A stretch of 64,000 nt of DNA from Nitrospirillum amazonense (GTDB lineage Bacteria; Pseudomonadota; Alphaproteobacteria; Azospirillales; Azospirillaceae), in assembly GCF_007828035.1 (NCBI RefSeq), contig NZ_VITV01000001.1:496001-560000 (forward strand). Direction: 5' to 3'. This document shows positions 59,950 through 64,000 of this stretch, piece by piece. The notes under the pieces are model-generated. The model had not been told where the DNA came from and did not search any database. It saw only the letters and a list, made by a program, of their open reading frames with translations. The first letter of the stretch is position 1, and every line of letters starts with the position of its first letter. The translations under genes and the position numbers were made by a program.

Positions 59950-61551
59950 ATGCCTGCCATGACGGACCTGCCCCGCGCCGGGGTGACACGGCGCCATTTT
60001 CTGGAAAAGGCGGCGCTGCTGGGCGGCAGCGCCATGGTGATGACGGCGCTGAACGCTTGGGGGGCGGGCATCGCCTCCATGACCAGCGCGCCGCCGGCCC
60101 TGCGCGGATCGGGTGCGGGGCACAAGCTGCTGATCCTAGGTGCCGGCGTGGCCGGCATGACGGCGGCCTATGAAATGTCCAAGCTGGGCTATCAGGTCAC
60201 CATCCTGGAGGCGCGCGCCTTCGGCGGCGGTCGCTGCCAGACGGCCCGCAAGGGCTTCAAGATGACGGAGCTGGGCGGGGAGGAGCAGGAGTGCAAGTTC
60301 GATGAGGGCCTGTACCTGAACCACGGCCCCTGGCGCATCCCGTTCTGCCATCGCTCCACCCTGCACTACACCAAGACGTTCGGCATCCCGCTGGAGGTCT
60401 TCGTCAACGAGAACGATGCCAGTTACGCCCAGTTCGACACGGTGAAGGGTCCCCTGGCCGGCAAGCGCGTGCGCCAGTTCGAAATACGGGCCGACATGCG
60501 GGGCTACACGTCGGAACTGGTGGCCAAGGCCGCCACCTCGGGCAAGCTGGACACCGGCCTGGCCAAGGACGACGTGGAACTGTTCATCGAGTACCTGCGC
60601 GGCGAAGGCTATCTGGAGAGCGACCTCAGCTATCGCGGCACGGAAGGCCGCGGCTACAAGGTCAACCCGGGCGCCGGCATCGATGACCCCGGCCCCGGCG
60701 TGCCCAGCACCCCCTACGCCTTCCCCGACCTGGTGCAGTCCCGGCTGTGGCGCATGGTTCAGTCGGTCGGCACCTTCGACCAGCAGCACACCATGTTCCA
60801 GCCGGTGGGCGGCATGGACCGCATCGCCAAGGGGTTCGAGAAGCACGTCGGCCACCTGATCAAGTACAACGCGGAAGTGGAGCGCATCCGCCAGTCCGAC
60901 AGCGGCGTCACGGTGGACTACCTGGACACCAAGACAGGCAAGCGCGCCACGGTCAGCGCAGATTATTGCCTGTGCACCATCCCGGTCAGCGTGCTGCGCA
61001 CCATCGATGCCGACTTCTCCGACGCCTACAAGCAGGCCATGGGGCAGCTGTCCTACGACCCTGTATGCAAGATCGGCCTGCAGATGAAACGCCGGTTCTG
61101 GGAAGAGGACGACGCCATTTATGGCGGCCATGTCTACACCGACGCCCCCGGCCTCAATTTGATCAGCCTGCCGTCATCCGGCTGGCAGTCGGCCAAGGGT
61201 GTGCTGTTGGGCTATTACATGTTCGGCGCCGACGCGACGGACATGAGCGGCAACACCCCGGCGGAGCGCGCGGCCATCGCGCTGGAGGCGGGGCAGCGTA
61301 TCTTCCCCCAATACAAGGACAGCTTCGAAACCGCCTTCTCCGCCTCCTGGCACCTGATACAGTACAATCTGGGCGGCTGGGGCAACTGGAGCGCGGAGGC
61401 GCGGGCGACCGCCTATCCGGTACTGGTCAAGCCCGATCGTCGCATCTACTTGGCGGGAGAGCACATCAGCTACATTGGCGGCTGGCAGGCCGGGGCCATC
61501 GAGTCCGCCTGGCACCAGATCGCCCAGATCCATCAGCGCGTGGCGGCGTGA
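59950..61551 (+). CDS. Tat-exported flavin monoamine oxidase (NicA2-like)
   Basis: 533 residues from ATG 59950 with AAGGAGGG. Twin-Arg signal TRRHFLEKAALLGGSAMVM (RR at 14-15). FAD motif LLILGAGVAGMTAAYEMSKLGYQVTILEAR with FGGGRCQTAR next, and C-terminal RIYLAGEHISYIGGWQAGAIESAWHQI, the amine-oxidase end. It would oxidise an amine to an imine in the periplasm. In NicA2 of Pseudomonas putida the electrons go to cytochrome c rather than oxygen; a cytochrome c gene follows here after 11 bases, so this is probably also a dehydrogenase. The substrate is unknown. Confidence 0.9.
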   Translation: MPAMTDLPRAGVTRRHFLEKAALLGGSAMVMTALNAWGAGIASMTSAPPALRGSGAGHKLLILGAGVAGMTAAYEMSKLGYQVTILEARAFGGGRCQTARKGFKMTELGGEEQECKFDEGLYLNHGPWRIPFCHRSTLHYTKTFGIPLEVFVNENDASYAQFDTVKGPLAGKRVRQFEIRADMRGYTSELVAKAATSGKLDTGLAKDDVELFIEYLRGEGYLESDLSYRGTEGRGYKVNPGAGIDDPGPGVPSTPYAFPDLVQSRLWRMVQSVGTFDQQHTMFQPVGGMDRIAKGFEKHVGHLIKYNAEVERIRQSDSGVTVDYLDTKTGKRATVSADYCLCTIPVSVLRTIDADFSDAYKQAMGQLSYDPVCKIGLQMKRRFWEEDDAIYGGHVYTDAPGLNLISLPSSGWQSAKGVLLGYYMFGADATDMSGNTPAERAAIALEAGQRIFPQYKDSFETAFSASWHLIQYNLGGWGNWSAEARATAYPVLVKPDRRIYLAGEHISYIGGWQAGAIESAWHQIAQIHQRVAA

Positions 61552-61562
61552 GGGAGGGGGGA

Positions 61563-61973
61563 ATGCGCAAGACCATCATCCTCAGCGCCGCTCTCCTCAC
61601 CGCTGGCGTCACCGGTCTGGCCATGATGTCGCCCGCCCTGGCGCAGGACGTGGCCAAGGGTCAGGACCTGTTCAACCACAAATGCGCCGCCTGCCACCAG
61701 AAGACCGGCCTGGGCGTGAAGGGCGCCTTCCCGGCATTGGCGGGCGACCCCTTCGTGCAGGGCGATCCGGAACCGGTGGTGCGCACCGTGCTGCAGGGCC
61801 GGGGCGGCATGCCCACCTTCGCGGCCCTGCTGAGCGAGGAGCAGCTGGCCGACATCATCAGTTACGTCCGCCAGGCCTGGGGCAACAAGGCCCAGGCCGT
61901 GGACCCGGGCTTCGTCGCGCAAGTGAAGGCGAACGCCCATCCGCAGGACAAGGCGCCGACCGTCACCCACTGA
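61563..61973 (+). CDS. Periplasmic cytochrome c (class I)
   Basis: 136 residues from ATG 61563 with GAGGGAGGGG. A signal peptide ends at SPALA-QDV (about 28). Haem site Cys41-A-A-Cys44-His45 (HKCAACHQ), axial Met83 in GRGGMPTF, and SEEQLADIISYVRQAWGN at the end, the layout of small soluble cytochromes paired with periplasmic dehydrogenases. Likely electron acceptor of the amine oxidase just upstream, passing electrons to a terminal oxidase. Confidence 0.93.
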   Translation: MRKTIILSAALLTAGVTGLAMMSPALAQDVAKGQDLFNHKCAACHQKTGLGVKGAFPALAGDPFVQGDPEPVVRTVLQGRGGMPTFAALLSEEQLADIISYVRQAWGNKAQAVDPGFVAQVKANAHPQDKAPTVTH

Positions 61974-62264
61974 TCGGCGCGGTCGGCCTGAAGTTCAACG
62001 GGTCCTGAAGGACACCTTTCCTGGACGGGGTCGGGAAGCCCCGAATCGAGGAAAGGGTCCGGAAAGGGCCAAGACAAGGGAAAGGAGTACGCTTGTAAGT
62101 CAAGCCGCCTTTCAAAAAGGCAAATCTACTTCCGCATCGCAATCGATGAGGATTTGAAAAGAGGCGGCCGGGGCAATGAGTCGCTTCGTTTCATAAAATT
62201 CGCGGGGAATCGCGCCATCAAGCTGCCGTGATCTAACAAAACATCCAAAGATCAGGGGGCCAAC
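61974..62264. other. Leader region of the terminal TonB receptor gene
   Basis: 291 bases without a gene. One small hairpin GCCTTT-CAA-AAAGGC lies at 62107-62121. No clear terminator after the cytochrome gene, so read-through into the receptor gene is possible. Sequence from 62095 to 62250 is less GC-rich and may hold its own promoter. Confidence 0.45.
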
Positions 62265-64000
62265 ATGACGCTTACAAACAACACCAACGCCATAAGTGCG
62301 CGTAAAGCCTTGGGTATCGCCCTGCTGTGCTCAGCGGGATGGCTGGCCATGGGCGCCGCCGCGACCGCCGCCACGGCGCCGGCGCCCGCCGCCGACGCCG
62401 ACGCGCTGTCGGAAATCGTGGTGACCGGCAGCCGCCGCGTGGACCGCTCGGTCGCGGACAGCCCGTCGCCCATTGACGTGTTCACGCCGGACGACCTGTC
62501 GCGCCAGGCAGGCGGTGACACCAACGACCTGCTGCGCCAGTTGGTGCCGTCCTTCAACGTCGCCCGTTTCTCCATCTCCGACGGCTCGACCTTCGTACGC
62601 CCGCCGACGCTGCGCGGCCTGCCGCCCGATGAGACGCTGGTGCTGATCAACGGCAAGCGCTTCCACCGCTCGGCCCTGGTGCAGATCGGCGCCAACGGCC
62701 TGACTGTGGGCTCGCAAGGCCCCGATTTGGCGCAAATCCCGGCCATCGCCATCAAGCAGCTGGAAGTGCTGCGCGACGGCGCCGCCGCCCAGTACGGCTC
62801 GGACGCCATCGCCGGCGTCATGAACTTCACCCTGAAGGACAGCGCCGACCAGGGCACGGTGGTGGCCCAGTGGGGCCAGACCTATGCCGGCGACGGCGGC
62901 AGCGCCCACATCCAGGCCAATTCCGGCCTGCCTTTGGGCGACCGCGGCTTCGTCAACATCAGCGCCGAGTATGTGAAGAACGACCCGACCTCGCGCGGGA
63001 CGCAGCGCCCCGACGCCGCCAAGCTGGCGGCCCAGGGCCTGACCATCCCCAACCCGGCCCAGCGTTTCGGCGATCCGGCGGTGGAGGCGGAGCGGCTGTT
63101 CGTCAACAGCGGCATCGACCTGGGCGACAATTCCAAGGTTTACCTGTTCGGCAACTTTGGCCACAGCTACGCCAAGGAAAGCTTCAACTACCGCAACCCC
63201 ACCACGGTGTCGTGGCTGATCACGCCCTTCACTCTGGACAACGGCGCCACCTTCAAGTGGAACAGCGTCTTCCCCAACGGCTTCACGCCCTGGTTCTATG
63301 GCGACATCCTGGATAGCAGCATCACCGGTGGCTACAGGACGACTCTGAAGTCCGGCCTGATCATCGACGCCAGCGCCAGCTACGGCAAGGATGAGCTGCG
63401 CTACAGCATCCGCAACACCGTCAACCCCTCGCTCGGGCCCAGCAGCCCGCACCAGTTCTATGTCGGGACCCAAATCCAGGAAGAGACCAACCTGAACCTG
63501 GACCTGACCTACCCCATCAATCTCAATTGGCTGGCCAGCCCCCTGACGCTGGCGGGCGGCGGCGAGTACCGGCGCGAAACCTACACCATCAAGTCGGGTG
63601 ACGTGGCCTCGTACCAGGCGGGCAAGTACTACACCGCCGGCATGCCCATCGGGTCCAACGGCTATCCCGGCTTCACCGCCAACGATGCCGGCCAGTACCC
63701 CCGCGGCAACTACGCCTTCTATGCCGACGCCGAAGCCGACATCATCAAGGACCTGAGCGCCGGCGTGGCCCTGCGCTATGAAGACTTCGACGATTTCGGC
63801 GACACCACCAACTGGAAGATCTTCGGCCGCTATCAGCTGACCGACTGGGTGGCGGTGCGGTCGTCCATCAACACCGGCTTCCGTGCCCCCACGCCCGGCC
63901 AGTCGCACATCAGCAGCACGCAGACCACCTTCAAGGCGGGCAGCCCGGAACCCATCGTGCTGGGCACCTTCCCGGTCGACAGCGTGGTGGCCCAGTACTA
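62265..64000 (+). CDS. TonB-dependent receptor, partial at the window end
   Basis: At least 578 residues; the frame is open to the window end. ATG 62265 has AGGGGG five bases upstream. A signal peptide (LGIALLCSAGWLAMGAAATAA) is followed by the TonB-box/plug start ADALSEIVVTGSRRVDRSV, then PTLRGLPPDETLVLINGKRFHRSAL and IKQLEVLRDGAAAQYGSDAIAGVMNF, the plug of the larger iron- or peptide-type receptors. The barrel strands follow and the terminal Phe is beyond the window. It is next to the amine-oxidation unit and is a candidate importer of its substrate. Confidence 0.93.
   Translation, partial: MTLTNNTNAISARKALGIALLCSAGWLAMGAAATAATAPAPAADADALSEIVVTGSRRVDRSVADSPSPIDVFTPDDLSRQAGGDTNDLLRQLVPSFNVARFSISDGSTFVRPPTLRGLPPDETLVLINGKRFHRSALVQIGANGLTVGSQGPDLAQIPAIAIKQLEVLRDGAAAQYGSDAIAGVMNFTLKDSADQGTVVAQWGQTYAGDGGSAHIQANSGLPLGDRGFVNISAEYVKNDPTSRGTQRPDAAKLAAQGLTIPNPAQRFGDPAVEAERLFVNSGIDLGDNSKVYLFGNFGHSYAKESFNYRNPTTVSWLITPFTLDNGATFKWNSVFPNGFTPWFYGDILDSSITGGYRTTLKSGLIIDASASYGKDELRYSIRNTVNPSLGPSSPHQFYVGTQIQEETNLNLDLTYPINLNWLASPLTLAGGGEYRRETYTIKSGDVASYQAGKYYTAGMPIGSNGYPGFTANDAGQYPRGNYAFYADAEADIIKDLSAGVALRYEDFDDFGDTTNWKIFGRYQLTDWVAVRSSINTGFRAPTPGQSHISSTQTTFKAGSPEPIVLGTFPVDSVVAQY

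Noticed and set aside
1-64000. tRNA, rRNA, CRISPR array, insertion sequence, prophage or integrase
   Set aside because: I looked for TWC-arm-like sequences, repeated spacers, transposase motifs and terminal repeats and found none that held.

Overview
The window is a GC-rich, densely packed chromosomal segment of an alphaproteobacterium. Third-position GC is very high, RBSs are strong AGGAGG-type, many gene pairs are divergent with a regulator, and TonB-dependent receptors, TIGR00366-type fatty-acid transporters, an exported Sel1 protein and short ModE regulators are present. The gene mix (sugar TonB receptors beside a flavin halogenase and LacI regulators, mod operon, many LysR/MFS pairs) would fit Rhodospirillales/Azospirillaceae such as Niveispirillum or Nitrospirillum, or a sphingomonad-like lineage. 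This placement is inference only. I found no rRNA, tRNA, CRISPR array, transposase, integrase or phage gene.

Layout. 1-3.8 kb: start of an acyl-CoA dehydrogenase, a divergent LysR regulator, a Sel1-repeat protein and a degenerate EAL-like protein. 3.9-15.6 kb: a carbohydrate-utilisation locus with two LacI regulators, three sugar-type MFS permeases, a TonB-dependent receptor and a flavin-dependent tryptophan-halogenase-family protein. The divergent receptor/halogenase promoter region carries three LacI-like palindromes. 15.5-18.8 kb: thioesterase, class I PPK2, class II aldolase and a Crp/Fnr regulator. 18.8-23.3 kb: LysR, leuC, leuD and a 2-hydroxycarboxylate transporter, probably a catabolic rather than leucine-biosynthetic unit. 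23.4-30.8 kb: VOC protein, two paralogous exported double-retropepsin proteins, an RDD membrane-protein gene broken by an in-frame amber codon, a short-chain fatty-acid permease, two paralogous lipoproteins and a GNAT.

30.9-36.3 kb: glutathione peroxidase, a Ser/Thr-rich small protein, and modABC behind a textbook ModE-type palindrome, with a short modE nearby. 36.4-43.7 kb: PadR/MFS pair, small hypothetical, orphan periplasmic binding protein, sugar epimerase, and LysR divergent from two SDRs. 43.9-50.7 kb: small lipoprotein, nitronate monooxygenase, and a cell-surface polysaccharide group (O-antigen ligase, GT9, GT4) interrupted by ygfZ. 51-58.5 kb: a large HAMP/coiled-coil membrane protein, a lipoprotein, HxlR/NAD(P)-binding pair, acetoacetate decarboxylase, LysE exporter and an MFS permease.

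59.3-64 kb: an apparent operon of an exported RidA, a Tat-exported flavin amine oxidase and a cytochrome c, followed by a TonB-dependent receptor that runs off the end. I consider this the most interesting part. It looks like a complete periplasmic route in which an amine is taken up through the outer membrane, oxidised with electrons passed to cytochrome c, and the imine product hydrolysed by RidA outside the cytoplasm. All functions are read from sequence and family knowledge; none was confirmed by a search.
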